A stretch of DNA of 64,000 bases from Mycobacterium sp. WUMAC-067. Lineage in GTDB: Bacteria; Actinomycetota; Actinomycetes; Mycobacteriales; Mycobacteriaceae. Under the pieces are notes generated by a model, which saw nothing but the letters and a program-made list of their open reading frames with translations, ran no database searches and was not told the DNA's origin. This document shows, one piece after another, positions 48,481 through 59,200 of this stretch; position 1 is the stretch's first letter, and each line of letters begins with the position of its first letter. Where the stretch lies: positions 62,001 through 126,000 of the forward strand of contig NZ_JAEKMI010000009.1 in the NCBI RefSeq assembly GCF_020217485.1, written 5' to 3'. The translations under genes and the position numbers were made by a program.

Positions 48481-50220
48481 TCAGGCGTCCAAGCGGGCGA
48501 ATTCGTGCCGGCTGTACTGCTCCACACAGGCGGCGCGCCGGATCTTGCCACTGGTCGTGGTGGGAATGGACCCGGGCGGTACCAGGACGAGGTCCCCGAC
48601 ATTCACGCCGTGCGCGTTGGAAATCGCGGAGGTGACGTCGGTCTTGACCGAGGTGAACCAGTGCATCGCGTCCTCGTTGGAGTCACCTCGCTTCTTGAGC
48701 TCGATGACGGTGACCAGCTTCTCGGTGCTGTTCACCGGGACCGATATCGCCGCGACCCGACCACCCGTGATCTCTTGGACCGTCGCCTCGATGTCCTCCG
48801 GATAGTGGTTGCGCCCCCGGATGATCAGCAGATCCTTCATGCGGCCGACGATGAATAGTTCGTCGGAATGGATGAATCCGAGGTCGCCGGTTCTCAGCCA
48901 GGGTCCGTCGGGCGTCCCCGGCGACGGTTCGACCAGTGTTGAGCCGAAGCATCGCTGCTCCTCCGGCGGTCGGCGCCAGTAGCCGTCGGCGACGTTGCCG
49001 CCGTGCACCCAGATTTCACCGACTACGCCCTGAGGGCATTCGCGGTTGGTGTCGGAATCGACGATCCGCAACGTGGGTGATTGCGGCACTTTGTATTTGA
49101 CCAGCTCGGTGCCGGCCCCGGCCGAACACCGTTGAGCGCGGCCGGCGGACAATTCCGCGACATCGAAGTGAACCGCCTCGGCTGATTCACTCCAGGTGCC
49201 GGCCGCCACGAACACGGTGGCCTCCGCCAAGCCATATGACGGACGCACCATGTGGTCGCGAAAGTTGAAGTGCGCGAACCGATCCACGAAACGTTCCAAG
49301 GTGGCCGGCTCGACACGTTCGGCGCCGCTGATGATGCCCAGCACCTGCCCGAGGTCGAGCCCGGCCAGGTCGCCGTCGGTTGTTTTGCGGGCGGCCAGGT
49401 CGAAGGCGAAGTTGGGCGCCGCCGACCAGGCATGGGGATTTTCGGCCAGAGATCGCATCCATCTGGCCGGCCGCTCCAGGAACGAGACCGGGGTCGTCAG
49501 CTCGCCGCGATAGCCGCTCAGGATGGGTGCGCAGACTCCCAGCACCAGACCCATGTCGTGGTAGAAGGGCAACCACGACACGATCGTGGCGTCCGGAGGG
49601 GCTTTGACGTGCGAGTCCGCGAAGAAGCCGCGCATCAACTGCGCGAAGTTCACCTCGAGATTCCGATGCGAGATCATCACGCCGGTCGGCGTGCGGGTCG
49701 AACCCGAGCTGTACTGCAAATACGCGACGCTGGGCAAATCATCCGTCGAAACGCTTGTTTCGCCCTCGCCATCCAGGTTCATCGAATCGATTTCGACGAT
49801 CTTGGGGACGTCGTCCATGCGTGCCTGATCGACATATTCGGCGACGTCTTCCGCGACGTCGGACGTCGTGAGAACCACCGACGGCGACGTGTCGGCGAGG
49901 ACCGCAGCCACCCGCTCGTGACTCGAGCCGCGATGCGGCAGCGGCAGCGGAACCGCGATGAGCCCGGCCTGTATGGATCCCAGGAACGCCGCGATGTACT
50001 CGAGGCCCTGGGGCGCCAGGATTACCGCCCTGTCTCCGACCGACCCGTGCGGGCCGAGGTCGCGCGCCACGTTGAGCGTTCGGCGCGATACTTGCGACCA
50101 CGTCAGCGTCTCGCGCACACCCGCCCAGTCGCGCTGGTAATCGGTGAAGGTGTACGCCACATCGTGGGGCCGAAGGCTGGCACGTCCGTGCAACATGGAC
50201 AGGATCGATGACTGAGACAT
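48481..50220 (-). CDS. fadD23: long-chain fatty-acyl-AMP ligase (FadD23-like)
   Basis: FAAL of 579 aa that activates a fatty acid as acyl-AMP and loads it onto the PKS. It has [14 protein letters not shown] (AMP/phosphate loop), [62 protein letters not shown] and the C-terminal Lys in TTSGKIRRA. It is strongly similar along its length to M. tuberculosis FadD23. I chose ATG at 50220 ([10 protein letters not shown]); the frame opens at 50283. It is 10 nt downstream of the PE-PPE-domain gene. In TPP loci FadD23 primes the adjacent Pks with a starter fatty acid. Confidence 0.92.
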   Translation of the reverse strand: MSQSSILSMLHGRASLRPHDVAYTFTDYQRDWAGVRETLTWSQVSRRTLNVARDLGPHGSVGDRAVILAPQGLEYIAAFLGSIQAGLIAVPLPLPHRGSSHERVAAVLADTSPSVVLTTSDVAEDVAEYVDQARMDDVPKIVEIDSMNLDGEGETSVSTDDLPSVAYLQYSSGSTRTPTGVMISHRNLEVNFAQLMRGFFADSHVKAPPDATIVSWLPFYHDMGLVLGVCAPILSGYRGELTTPVSFLERPARWMRSLAENPHAWSAAPNFAFDLAARKTTDGDLAGLDLGQVLGIISGAERVEPATLERFVDRFAHFNFRDHMVRPSYGLAEATVFVAAGTWSESAEAVHFDVAELSAGRAQRCSAGAGTELVKYKVPQSPTLRIVDSDTNRECPQGVVGEIWVHGGNVADGYWRRPPEEQRCFGSTLVEPSPGTPDGPWLRTGDLGFIHSDELFIVGRMKDLLIIRGRNHYPEDIEATVQEITGGRVAAISVPVNSTEKLVTVIELKKRGDSNEDAMHWFTSVKTDVTSAISNAHGVNVGDLVLVPPGSIPTTTSGKIRRAACVEQYSRHEFARLDA

Positions 50221-50230
50221 AGGCGCGTGC

Positions 50231-51358
50231 TCAGTCGGTAACTTCGCTTGCGCCGTGCGACAACACGGACGTGGCACCGGCAAGGATCTGCGAGAGCGGG
50301 TCGGCGTCGCCGCCGAAGGTCGCCTGGTTGGCCGGCGCAGTCACCTCCGCCGGGTCGAAGCCGTGCACCGGGTCCACCTGAACCGGGGCGGTCGACGGGT
50401 CGTCGTTTCGCGAATAGCCCGCGTTCACCCGGGGGAGCAGGATGGCGTCGAGCTTGTTCAGCGTGCCTTCGTCAATCCCGACGTATTTCAGCGGCATGAC
50501 GAGCGGAAGGTGCTTTTCCGGAACCATGATCGTGGTGTCTTTCGCGCCCCTCGAGTTGATCGTCGTCCTGATGTTCTGCGGCGGCACCATGCTCGGGTTC
50601 GTGAAGGCCACCGCCGTGTGACCGGTGGCGAGGCCGAGCAGCGTGTTGGCGAGCGCGAACATGTTGTCCGGCCGGTCGGGGAAGTCCGCGATCGAGTCGT
50701 AGGCGGCCACGAACCTGTTTGTGTCGTACTGGCTCTCATAGGGCGGCGGCATCGTGTAGTCGAGTGCGGGAACGACGCTGCCGACCGGGAACATCGCGGT
50801 CAGGAAGCTCTGACCGAAGGCGTGACGCCCGATCGGGTCGCCGAACGTGGCGAAATTCAGCGTGTCCGGCGGGGGAGCAGTGGGGTCATTCGCCAGCCGC
50901 GCCTGCACGCCATCGACCACGAACGCGCCCTCGGACAAGCCGATCGCGGTACCCGGGCGGCCGGTGCGGATCGCCGCATCGAGGTTGTCTATTCCGACGT
51001 CGACCGACTCGCCGACGCTGGGGCCGTCCGCACCCAGACCCGGGAACTGCTCATCGAGCTTGCCGATGCCCGGGAAGAGCCGCTCCAGCACGTGCCCCTG
51101 AACCTGCCCCGCCGGGTAACGGACGATTTCGCGCTTCTGACCGGGGAACCACTGGGCGCCCTCCTGACGGATGTACTCGTCGTAGGGGATGCCCAGAACG
51201 TGAGCGCCGCCGAGGGCGAACGCCGTCTGGTCGCCTGGGGCCCCCGGGGTCGGCGGACCGCCGATGGGTGACTCGTCAGCCGTCGCGGTATTGACGCCGA
51301 AACACCCTGTGGCACCGACGGTTACCAGCGCCGTCACTCCCGCGAGTAGTTTCTTCAT
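50231..51358 (-). CDS. secreted PE-PPE-domain acyltransferase/hydrolase (Chp-like, TPP locus PE)
   Basis: A 375-aa exported protein of the PE-PPE alpha/beta-hydrolase family, related to Chp1/Chp2, which transfer acyl chains on sulfolipid and PAT in the periplasm. The signal peptide is about residues 1-27 ([21 protein letters not shown], cleavage near ATA-DES). The [16 protein letters not shown] segment holds the GxSxG-like nucleophile elbow, and the C-terminal part is beta-rich with [12 protein letters not shown] chose ATG at 51358, preceded by AGGAG; the frame opens at 51406. In TPP synthesis the PE protein is proposed to finish acylation of trehalose. It lies 57 nt downstream of mmpL10. Confidence 0.88.
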   Translation of the reverse strand: MKKLLAGVTALVTVGATGCFGVNTATADESPIGGPPTPGAPGDQTAFALGGAHVLGIPYDEYIRQEGAQWFPGQKREIVRYPAGQVQGHVLERLFPGIGKLDEQFPGLGADGPSVGESVDVGIDNLDAAIRTGRPGTAIGLSEGAFVVDGVQARLANDPTAPPPDTLNFATFGDPIGRHAFGQSFLTAMFPVGSVVPALDYTMPPPYESQYDTNRFVAAYDSIADFPDRPDNMFALANTLLGLATGHTAVAFTNPSMVPPQNIRTTINSRGAKDTTIMVPEKHLPLVMPLKYVGIDEGTLNKLDAILLPRVNAGYSRNDDPSTAPVQVDPVHGFDPAEVTAPANQATFGGDADPLSQILAGATSVLSHGASEVTD

Positions 51359-51415
51359 CCCTACTCCTGACCGCTCGGATTCGCCTCGTAGTCTCACATA
51401 CATCACGTGTGGGTG

Positions 51416-54400
51416 CTAACCGGGCTGCGGCTCGGCGCGTCCGTCCGGTGACCGCGTTGCGGCCCGTACGCGCCCGTGTGAAGGCCACCAGTTCGCCCGT
51501 CCTACCAGCGCGGCGATGGCGGGAACCGTGACGGTGCGCACCAAGAAGGTGTCCAGCAAAATTCCCACCCCGATCACGAAACCGCCCTGGACCACGGTGT
51601 TGATGCTGGAGAACAAGAGACCGCACATCGAGGCAGCGAAGATCAGACCCGCCGCGGTGATCACACCGCCTGTCGAGCCCAGCGTTCGAATGATGCCGTA
51701 TCGCATGCTGTGTCCAGACTCCTCGCGCATTCGCGAGACGAGCAGCATGTTGTAGTCGGCCCCCACCGCGACCAACACCACGAATGCCAGCGGGGGCACA
51801 CTCCAATGCAATTGCTGACCCAGCAGGTATTGAAACACGAGCACGCCGATACCCACCGCCGACAAATACGAAATGACCACGGAAGCAACCAGATACAGCG
51901 GCGCGACAATCGCGCGCAGCAGCGCGATCAAGGTGAATAGCACGACGATAAGCGTCACCGCGATGATGAACCGGATATCGTGTTGGTAGTAGTCACGGGT
52001 GTCCTTCAGGGCGACGGTATATCCCGCCATCGACACCGTGGCGTCCGCCAAAGCGGTATTCGGCTGGGCCCCCCGGGCGGCCGCGGTGATCGCGTTGACC
52101 TGATCCATGGCTTCGGTGCTGAACGGATTCAGTTTGGTTTGAACCAAATACCGCACCGAGTGGCCGTCCGGCGAAATGAATACCTTGGCCGCCTTTTGGA
52201 ACTGCTCTAATTGCAGCAGTTGGGGTGGGATATTGAAACCGGCCATCGCCGGATGCGCGGCGTCGCGTTTCAGCGACAACAGAAACGCCGCTGACTCATT
52301 GAGCCCGCTACCGAGCTGCTTGAGTTGGTCGACGAGTTGAGCCACGGCGTCGGCCACTTGGCGGCTGCCGCCGGCCAATCGGTTGGCACCGTCTTGCACA
52401 GTGTTCAGATTCGTTTGCATGCCACCGGGTTTGTCCAACCCCATGGAGTGCAACACCTTGGTGAGCTTTGCCAGCGAGGCACGCACACGCTCGGTCGACG
52501 CTTTCAGCGTCCGCTTGTCCGGGGACTCCTGCAGTCGATGGGCCAACTCGTTGATTGCGTCGAGGTCCGCCTGATTTTGCGGGCCGACCAGCTGCTCGAA
52601 GGCCCCGCGGGTGTCGCTGCACGACGGATCGGCATCGCATCGCGGGTTGCCCTGCAGCGCCGCCAGCACCGGGCCTATCCAGGCGAACACGTTCTTGGCC
52701 GCCGAGAAGTTCCAACCCATGGAATTGCTGATCGCGTTGACATGGTCGACGAGCTGGGCCGTGAGGTCGACCTGTCTCACCAGCGCGTCGCCGCTGTATT
52801 GGTTCTTCGCCGACGAGAAGGCGCTCTCCAGTTGCTGCACGCTCGCGGCGAGCTCGACGACCTGGCCTCGCACGTTGCCGAGGTTGTCGGCCAACGTGCC
52901 CGCGCCGGCGACCAGTCGGTTGAGGTCACCTGTGTGGTCTTTGATCAGGGTGGACCCGTCCGCCAGCAGGGTGCCGATGGCGCCCGCCTGATAGGTCGCC
53001 CGGAATTGTTCCGGCACATTCCCGGTGGGACGGGTGATGCCGCTGACCGCAGCGACGTTCGGCAGTTGGCTGACGCGGTCCGCCAGCTGTTCCAGGTCCG
53101 CGAGGGCCTTGGGCGTGCGCAGGTCGTGCGGCGATTGGACCAGGATGTACTGCGGAATGGACTGGTTCACCGGGAAATGGCGATCCAGCGCGGCGTACCC
53201 GATGGAGCTCGGCGCGGAAGGCCGCAAAGCCTTGCGATCGTCGTAGTTGTAGCGCACCAGGCCCGCGCAGCTGGCCAGGATGATCAACACCAGCACGCTG
53301 GCGACCAGATTGACCTTCGGCCGCCGCACGATGCGGATGCCCGAACGCCGCCAGAAGCGCGCGGTCAGCTCGCGCCGGGGTTTGACCCAGCCGCGCCGCC
53401 CCGCAAGCACCAGAACGGCCGGCAGCAACGTCACCGCGGCGAGGAACGCCACACCGATCCCGATCGCCGCCGACGCCCCGACCGTTTTGAACACCCCCAT
53501 CCGGGCGAAGCTGATGAGCAGAAACGTGATCCCGACGGTGGCGGCGGATGCGGCGATCACTTTGCCGATCGAGAACATCGCGCGTTTGACGGCCGGGTCG
53601 GAAGTCGCGCCCGCCCGCAAATAGTCGTGATACCGGCTGATGAGAAAGACCGCGTAATCCGTTCCGGCGCCGGCCATTATGGCGCTCAGGAAGACGACGG
53701 ACTGGTTTGAGACGCCCGAGCCGGTCAGTTGGGAGTAGCCCGCTACCACCGCCTGCGCGATAACCAGGGATGTGCCGATCGTCAGCAACGGCAGCAGCAT
53801 GGTGACCGCGCTGCGGTAGATCACCAGCAGGACGATGAGCACCAGAATCGCGATCGCCAGCTCGATGGGCATTCGATCCCGGGCGCCCGCGACCGTGAGG
53901 TCGGCGACGGTCGCCGCGGGGCCGGTCAGGTTCACCGTCAGCGGCGTGCCGGTGACGACGCGGTTGACGACGTCGTCGATCCGGTTGAACGCGGCGTACG
54001 AGTGGGGGGTGCCCAATTCGCCCGCGACGCCGACAGGCAGCACCCAGGCTTTGTGGTCTTTGCTGGTCACCACCGACCGCAGGGCCGGTGTGCTGACGAA
54101 ATCCTGCAGCATCACGACATCTCGCGTGTCCTGGCGCAGCGTGTCCACCAGTGTGCGGTAGGTGGCTTCGTCGGCGGGGCCCAGGCCCTTGTCGTTGGTC
54201 AGGACCACCAGCAGGAGGTTTTCGGAGCCCGATTCGTGAAACGCCTCGGTCATCTTTCGTGCGGTGACGCTCGATGGCGCATCGCTGGGCAGGATGGCGA
54301 GCGGATGCTTCTCGGCCATCTCGCCCAGCGACGGGAACGTCAGCGGCAGCGCGACCGCAATCGCGACCCAGATGCCTATCACTGCCCAGGGCCACCGCAC

Positions 54401-54424
54401 CACAAAATCGGCTAGCCGTCGCAT
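51416..54424 (-). CDS. mmpL10: MmpL10-like lipid transporter
   Basis: RND transporter of 1002 aa, the same length as M. tuberculosis MmpL10. It exports the acyltrehalose made by the neighbouring enzymes across the inner membrane. It has twelve predicted helices, helix-4 [19 protein letters not shown] and helix-10 [17 protein letters not shown], and two large periplasmic loops. It lacks an MmpS partner, as does the MmpL7/8/10 group. I chose ATG at 54424 ([13 protein letters not shown]); the frame opens at 54451. papA3 lies upstream (97-nt gap) and the PE gene downstream, forming a minus-strand operon. Confidence 0.93.
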   Translation of the reverse strand: MRRLADFVVRWPWAVIGIWVAIAVALPLTFPSLGEMAEKHPLAILPSDAPSSVTARKMTEAFHESGSENLLLVVLTNDKGLGPADEATYRTLVDTLRQDTRDVVMLQDFVSTPALRSVVTSKDHKAWVLPVGVAGELGTPHSYAAFNRIDDVVNRVVTGTPLTVNLTGPAATVADLTVAGARDRMPIELAIAILVLIVLLVIYRSAVTMLLPLLTIGTSLVIAQAVVAGYSQLTGSGVSNQSVVFLSAIMAGAGTDYAVFLISRYHDYLRAGATSDPAVKRAMFSIGKVIAASAATVGITFLLISFARMGVFKTVGASAAIGIGVAFLAAVTLLPAVLVLAGRRGWVKPRRELTARFWRRSGIRIVRRPKVNLVASVLVLIILASCAGLVRYNYDDRKALRPSAPSSIGYAALDRHFPVNQSIPQYILVQSPHDLRTPKALADLEQLADRVSQLPNVAAVSGITRPTGNVPEQFRATYQAGAIGTLLADGSTLIKDHTGDLNRLVAGAGTLADNLGNVRGQVVELAASVQQLESAFSSAKNQYSGDALVRQVDLTAQLVDHVNAISNSMGWNFSAAKNVFAWIGPVLAALQGNPRCDADPSCSDTRGAFEQLVGPQNQADLDAINELAHRLQESPDKRTLKASTERVRASLAKLTKVLHSMGLDKPGGMQTNLNTVQDGANRLAGGSRQVADAVAQLVDQLKQLGSGLNESAAFLLSLKRDAAHPAMAGFNIPPQLLQLEQFQKAAKVFISPDGHSVRYLVQTKLNPFSTEAMDQVNAITAAARGAQPNTALADATVSMAGYTVALKDTRDYYQHDIRFIIAVTLIVVLFTLIALLRAIVAPLYLVASVVISYLSAVGIGVLVFQYLLGQQLHWSVPPLAFVVLVAVGADYNMLLVSRMREESGHSMRYGIIRTLGSTGGVITAAGLIFAASMCGLLFSSINTVVQGGFVIGVGILLDTFLVRTVTVPAIAALVGRANWWPSHGRVRAATRSPDGRAEPQPG

Positions 54425-54521
54425 ACCGCCCTCACCCCCGGCCGGCGGCAACTCGGCCGCACTCGACCGGGCCCGGTCAAACCGCGCGATTTCGCATCAC
54501 GCGCCATCGAAGTGCTCCACG

Positions 54522-55943
54522 CTACGCGACGCGTCCCCAACTCCCGCTGCCGGCGACCCGCACGCAGACCGACTTCATCGCTTCCATGTAGCGGACGACA
54601 GACTTCCGGGCGACCGGGTTGTCCGGATGCATGATCGCCATGACCGTGCCTTCGCCGTACCGGAATATATAAATGGTCAGCTGATGTGAATACCGGCCGT
54701 CGGGGTAGATCCCGATATTGTTCGCAAGCCCCAGGTCGGCGGCAGCAAGAATGGCGTTGAGGGGGGCGGCGCCGCCATGAAAGAAGTTCGACACCGGAAA
54801 GTTCGATTGCGGCCAGCGCAGCCACGGCGCCAATTCCAACACGCGGTAGTAGGGCACCTTCGCCATGTCCAGGCTGTTATCGAAAGACGCCTGCGCCGCC
54901 CACGCGGCATCGCCGAACGAGGCCGCTGCTATCGGCACGGTGATCGGAATCAACCCGGTAAACCAACCCTGCGTCATGAAATTGTCGGTGGCTTTGCGTG
55001 AATCCCGGGGAGTGAGGCCGTAATAGGTGAGGGCGCCGGTAAATTCGTGCTCGACCAGGGCGAGGCAGGCGAACAGGCCCCCGACAAAGCGGGCGCCGGC
55101 CGCCGCGCAGGCCGATTCGAATCGCTCCGTCTGCGCCACGTCCATCAGCAATTCGGAGGTCATGGTGCTGCTGCTGGATTCCTTCGGGTTACCCAGCGGC
55201 AGCGGAAATTCGGGAAAGCCCCCATTGTTGTTCTCGGCGAAGTCAATCCACGCGCGCACCTCGGGCGAATCAAGGGTCAACGTCGACGTGTATTCGCGTT
55301 CGCGGGTGCAGAAATCGTCGAAGCTGCCGGCATCGGGAAGAGTGAGGGCCTCACCACCCCCGCTCAACGCCGTGTACATGCCGTTGGCCTCCATCATCGT
55401 GGTGCCGATCAAAGTCGCGTCCCCGTGGACATGATCCATCGCGGCAAAGAAGGTGAAATGGTTCTCGCTTTGGATAATTCCGAAGGTGAAGCAGCCCCAT
55501 TCCAGCGGATTCGGTATGGCCACCACGTGAGCGTGTATTTCGTCGGCCGTCATCTCGCCGTGCTCGATCGGTGCGAATTCAATATCGGCAGGATCGCTGA
55601 TGGTCCGCCTGATGAACTCTCCGTCGCCGGTGTCCTCGAACCAACTGCGGAACGTGTCGTGCCGACGCAGGTACGTGTTGACGGCGTGGTTCATGGCAGG
55701 AACGTCGCACGTCCCGGCCACCTCACAGGTGGCGATGATCTGTCGTGAGAAGTTCAGCCCAGCAGCCGTCCGTTCCCGGTAGTTGCGAAGGTGTTGGCCC
55801 TGCATATAACTGACCGGCACGGAACTCACCGGGGCCTGCCGGGCCTTTTCGGTGGCCGCGGGGGTCGGGTGCCAAGAGGTGACCGAGCCTGGTGTCAGCG
55901 TCCAATCATCGAGTGAGCCGATCGTAATCTTCCCGATGCGCAA
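54522..55943 (-). CDS. papA3: polyketide-associated acyltransferase PapA3-like
   Basis: Condensation-domain-like acyltransferase that esterifies trehalose with fatty or polyketide acyl chains. The catalytic HxxxD is in AAMDHVHGDATLIG, and the structural DFG-like region is near GLTPRDSRKATDNFMTQGWFTGLIPI. I chose TTG at 55943 (473 aa) because AAGGA lies 7 nt upstream and homology with PapA3 (472 aa in M. tuberculosis) starts there; the frame opens at 56039. It is divergent from pks, as in M. abscessus. In TPP synthesis PapA3 makes the diacyltrehalose precursor. Confidence 0.9.
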   Translation of the reverse strand: MRIGKITIGSLDDWTLTPGSVTSWHPTPAATEKARQAPVSSVPVSYMQGQHLRNYRERTAAGLNFSRQIIATCEVAGTCDVPAMNHAVNTYLRRHDTFRSWFEDTGDGEFIRRTISDPADIEFAPIEHGEMTADEIHAHVVAIPNPLEWGCFTFGIIQSENHFTFFAAMDHVHGDATLIGTTMMEANGMYTALSGGGEALTLPDAGSFDDFCTREREYTSTLTLDSPEVRAWIDFAENNNGGFPEFPLPLGNPKESSSSTMTSELLMDVAQTERFESACAAAGARFVGGLFACLALVEHEFTGALTYYGLTPRDSRKATDNFMTQGWFTGLIPITVPIAAASFGDAAWAAQASFDNSLDMAKVPYYRVLELAPWLRWPQSNFPVSNFFHGGAAPLNAILAAADLGLANNIGIYPDGRYSHQLTIYIFRYGEGTVMAIMHPDNPVARKSVVRYMEAMKSVCVRVAGSGSWGRVA

Positions 55944-56260
55944 AACTTCGTCCTTCCCCGGTTTGAACGGCTGCGCCACGCTGGCGGCGAGACCAAGATA
56001 ACCCTGCGCGTGATCGCGGTCGCACCCGTGCGCGGGCACCGCCTACACTCGCTCAGGGATCCGACCGGCCTTTGGCGACCGAGTTGCGGCGATCGAGTTG
56101 TGTCGATCGAGCGGCCGGGCGGGGACGCAGGGTGGCGGCCACGCTGGCTGCCGCTGCGCGGTGCGGCGCTGCACATGCGGTGCTGGCCTCCGGAATGATG
56201 CTCCGAGCGCAGCTGGCCCCCCGCGGGATCGATCTTGACCGGCCAAGAGAGGACAAGCGC
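55944..56260. promoter_or_regulatory. papA3-pks divergent control region
   Basis: This 317-nt region without a convincing gene should hold both promoters of the TPP locus. It contains three 14-bp direct repeats at 56076-56117. The pks ATG follows AGAGAGGA. No clear -10/-35 pair could be assigned for either gene. Confidence 0.5.
56076..56117. repeat. three 14-bp direct repeats in the papA3-pks gap
   Basis: CGACCGAGTTGCGG (56076-56089), CGATCGAGTTGTGT (56090-56103) and CGATCGAGCGGCCG (56104-56117) are adjacent copies with core CGAYCGAG. Exact 14-bp spacing is more than one helical turn, so a regulator would bind on different faces. Confidence 0.55.
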
Positions 56261-59200
56261 ATGGCATCCGTCGAAGGTCTGGGGGAGTCGGCATCGGGTT
56301 TTGCGATCGTCGGCTATGCGGCGCGGTTTCCGGGAGCCGCTGATGCGGATGAGTTCTGGGATGTCTTGCGCGACGGCCGGGATGCGATATCCGATGTGCC
56401 GCAGGACAGGTGGGACGCCGACGAATTCTTCGACCCGGAACCGGGTGCGCCGGGCAAGGTCGTCACCCGTCGTGCGGGCTTCGTCGACGACGTGACGGGG
56501 TTCGACGCCCCGTTCTTCGGTCTGTCGACGCGCGAGGTCAGGTTGATGGACCCGCAGCACCGGATCTTGCTGGAAACGGCGTGGCGCGCGGTGGAGCATT
56601 CGGGCTACGCGCCAACGGATCTCGCTGACAGCAACACCGGTGTCTTCGTCGGATTGGCCACGCACGACTACCTGGGAATGGCCTCCGACGAGCTGACCTA
56701 TCCCGAGATCGAGGCCTACATGGCCATCGGGACGTCGAACGCCGCCGCGGCGGGCCGGATCAGCTACCGGTTGGGGCTGCAGGGTCCCGCGGTTGCCGTC
56801 GATACGGCGTGCAGCTCGTCGCTGGTGGCCATCCATCAGGCATGCCAAGCGCTGCGCTTGGGGGAATGCGACCTCGCGCTGGCCGGCGGCGGGAACGTCC
56901 TGCTCACCCCGGCCACCATGATCACGTTCTCCAGCGCGCACATGCTCGCGCCCGACGGTCGGTGCAAGACCTTCGATGCGGCCGCCGACGGCTACGTGCG
57001 CGGCGAGGGGTGCGGCGTCATCGTGATCAAGCGTCTCGAGGACGCGATGCGCGACGGGGACCGGATTCGGGCCGTGATCCGGGGCAGCGCGATCAACCAG
57101 GACGGCGCTTCGGGCGGGTTGACGGTCCCGAACGGAGTTGCCCAGCAACGGGTCATCGCTGACGCGCTCAAGCGTGCCGACCTCGAGCCCCGCGATGTCG
57201 GGTACCTGGAAGCGCACGGCACCGGGACATCGCTGGGCGACCCCATCGAGGCCCAGGCCGCGGGGGCGGCGCTGGGGGCCGGGCGCGAACCTGACCAGCC
57301 GCTGCTGATGGGCTCGGTGAAGACGAACATCGGACACCTCGAGGCGGCCGCGGGTATCGCGGGCGTGATCAAGGTGATCCTGTCCCTCGAGAACGAGCTG
57401 CTGCCGCAGCACCTCCACTTTCAGAACCCGTCGCCCCACATCCCCTGGGAACGGCTGGCGGTCGAGGTCGTCAAGGAGGCCACGCCCTGGAAACGCAACG
57501 GGCAGCGGCGCATTGCGGGAGTCAGCTCATTCGGATTCGCCGGGACGAACGCTCACGTCATCCTGGAGGAAGCGCCGGAGCAAGCGGAACCGGCCCCCGC
57601 GGCCCCGCTCCCGGTCGAGCCGTCCGGCGACCGGCGGTTCAGCATCCTTCCGCTGTCGGCGCGAACGCCCGCCGCGTTGATGCGGCTCGCCGAGGACTAC
57701 CGTGCCTGGCTGGGCGCCCACCCGGAGGCCACCCTGGCGGACGTGTGCTTTACCGCCGGGGCGGGGCGAGCGCACTTGGAGCAGCGCGCCGCGCTGGTGG
57801 TCAATTCGCGGGACTCCGCCATGGAGCTGCTTGGCGCGCTCGCCGAGGAGCGCCCGGCGCCGGGTCTGTTTCGCGGAGAATCCCATGACCGACCGAAGAC
57901 GGCGTGGCTGTTCACCGGTCAGGGCAGCCAGTACCCGGGCATGGCCCGGGAGCTGTTCGGCACCGAGCCGGTGTTCGCCGAGACGCTGAACCGCTGCGCG
58001 GCCGCGGTCGCCGACGTCCTCGAAAAGCCGTTGCTGGACGTCATTTTCGATGTGGACAGCCCGGACAGCGAAGCGACGCTGCAGCAGACCTCTTACGCAC
58101 AGCCCGCCTTGTTCGCGGTGGAACTGGGCCTGGCGCGGCTGTGGCAGTCGTGGGGCTTCGAGCCGGACGTGGTGCTGGGGCACAGCGTCGGCCAGTACTC
58201 GGCGGCCTGCGTCGCGGGCGTGCTCAGTCTCGAGGACGGCGCGCTGTTGATGGCCGAACGCGGTCGCCTCTTCGGCAGTCTGCCCGCGGGGGGCCGGATG
58301 GTCGCGGTGTTCACCGCCGCCGAGCGGGTCGAGCGGTTGACCGACGAGTCTCCCAGCCTGTCTGTCGCCGCCTACAACGGCGCCAACACCGTATTGTCTG
58401 GGCCGGCAGCCGATTTGGAGCACGCAGTGGCCGGATTGACGGCCGACGGTGTCCGATGTGACTGGCTGGACACCAGCCACGCGTTCCACTCGGCGCTCCT
58501 GGACCCGATCCTCGACGAATTCGAATCGTATGCGGGGCGATTCAACTTCACCACGCCGCAACGGATTTTGATCGACAACCGCACCGGGGCCGCGCTCGGC
58601 CGCAGTGTGAAGCTCGACGGTGCCTACTGGCGCCGGCACGCCCGCCAGCCGGTGGAATTCGCCAAGAGCGTGCGCACCCTTGCCGAGCTGAACTGCAAAT
58701 TGCTGCTCGAGATCGGCCCGCGACCGGTGCTCACCGCCGCGGCCCTCGGCGCGTGGCCCGACCAGGCCACCGCACCACGGGTGATCACGTCGCTGCGCCG
58801 AAACACCGCCGACCACCGGCAGATCACCGAAGCGGTCGCCGACGCGTACGTGCTGGGCCACCTGCCCGACTTCGCCGCCTTCCGGCAAGCGTCCGCGCGA
58901 AAGATCGACCTGCCGACCTATCCGTTCGAGCGCCGCCAATACTGGTTCCGGGATGATCGCGAGCGCCCCGACCGACCCCAGGACGTCGGCGGACCGCGTA
59001 CCGAAACCGTCCGCCTCCTCGAGGACGGCCGGATCGAGGAACTCGCCGCCCTGCTCGGCGGTGCGAGCGACGACCGTCAAACCCTGCAGATGCTCACCAA
59101 GCTTGCGGCGCAACACAATCAACAGCGCATGAGCCGTTCCATCGGTGAGGACCGCTACGAAATCCGCTGGGAAAAGTCAAATTCCCCGCTCTCCCGCGCG

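Noticed and set aside
50231-51358. Classical PE or PPE surface protein
   Set aside because: It has a cleavable signal peptide and an alpha/beta-hydrolase PE-PPE domain, not the N-terminal PE or PPE helical domain, and no ESX partner is adjacent.
48481-56260. Sulfolipid-1 (pks2) or PAT (pks3/4) locus
   Set aside because: The gene set is similar, but the PKS is bimodular with malonyl-type AT motifs and is divergent from papA3, which fits TPP better.
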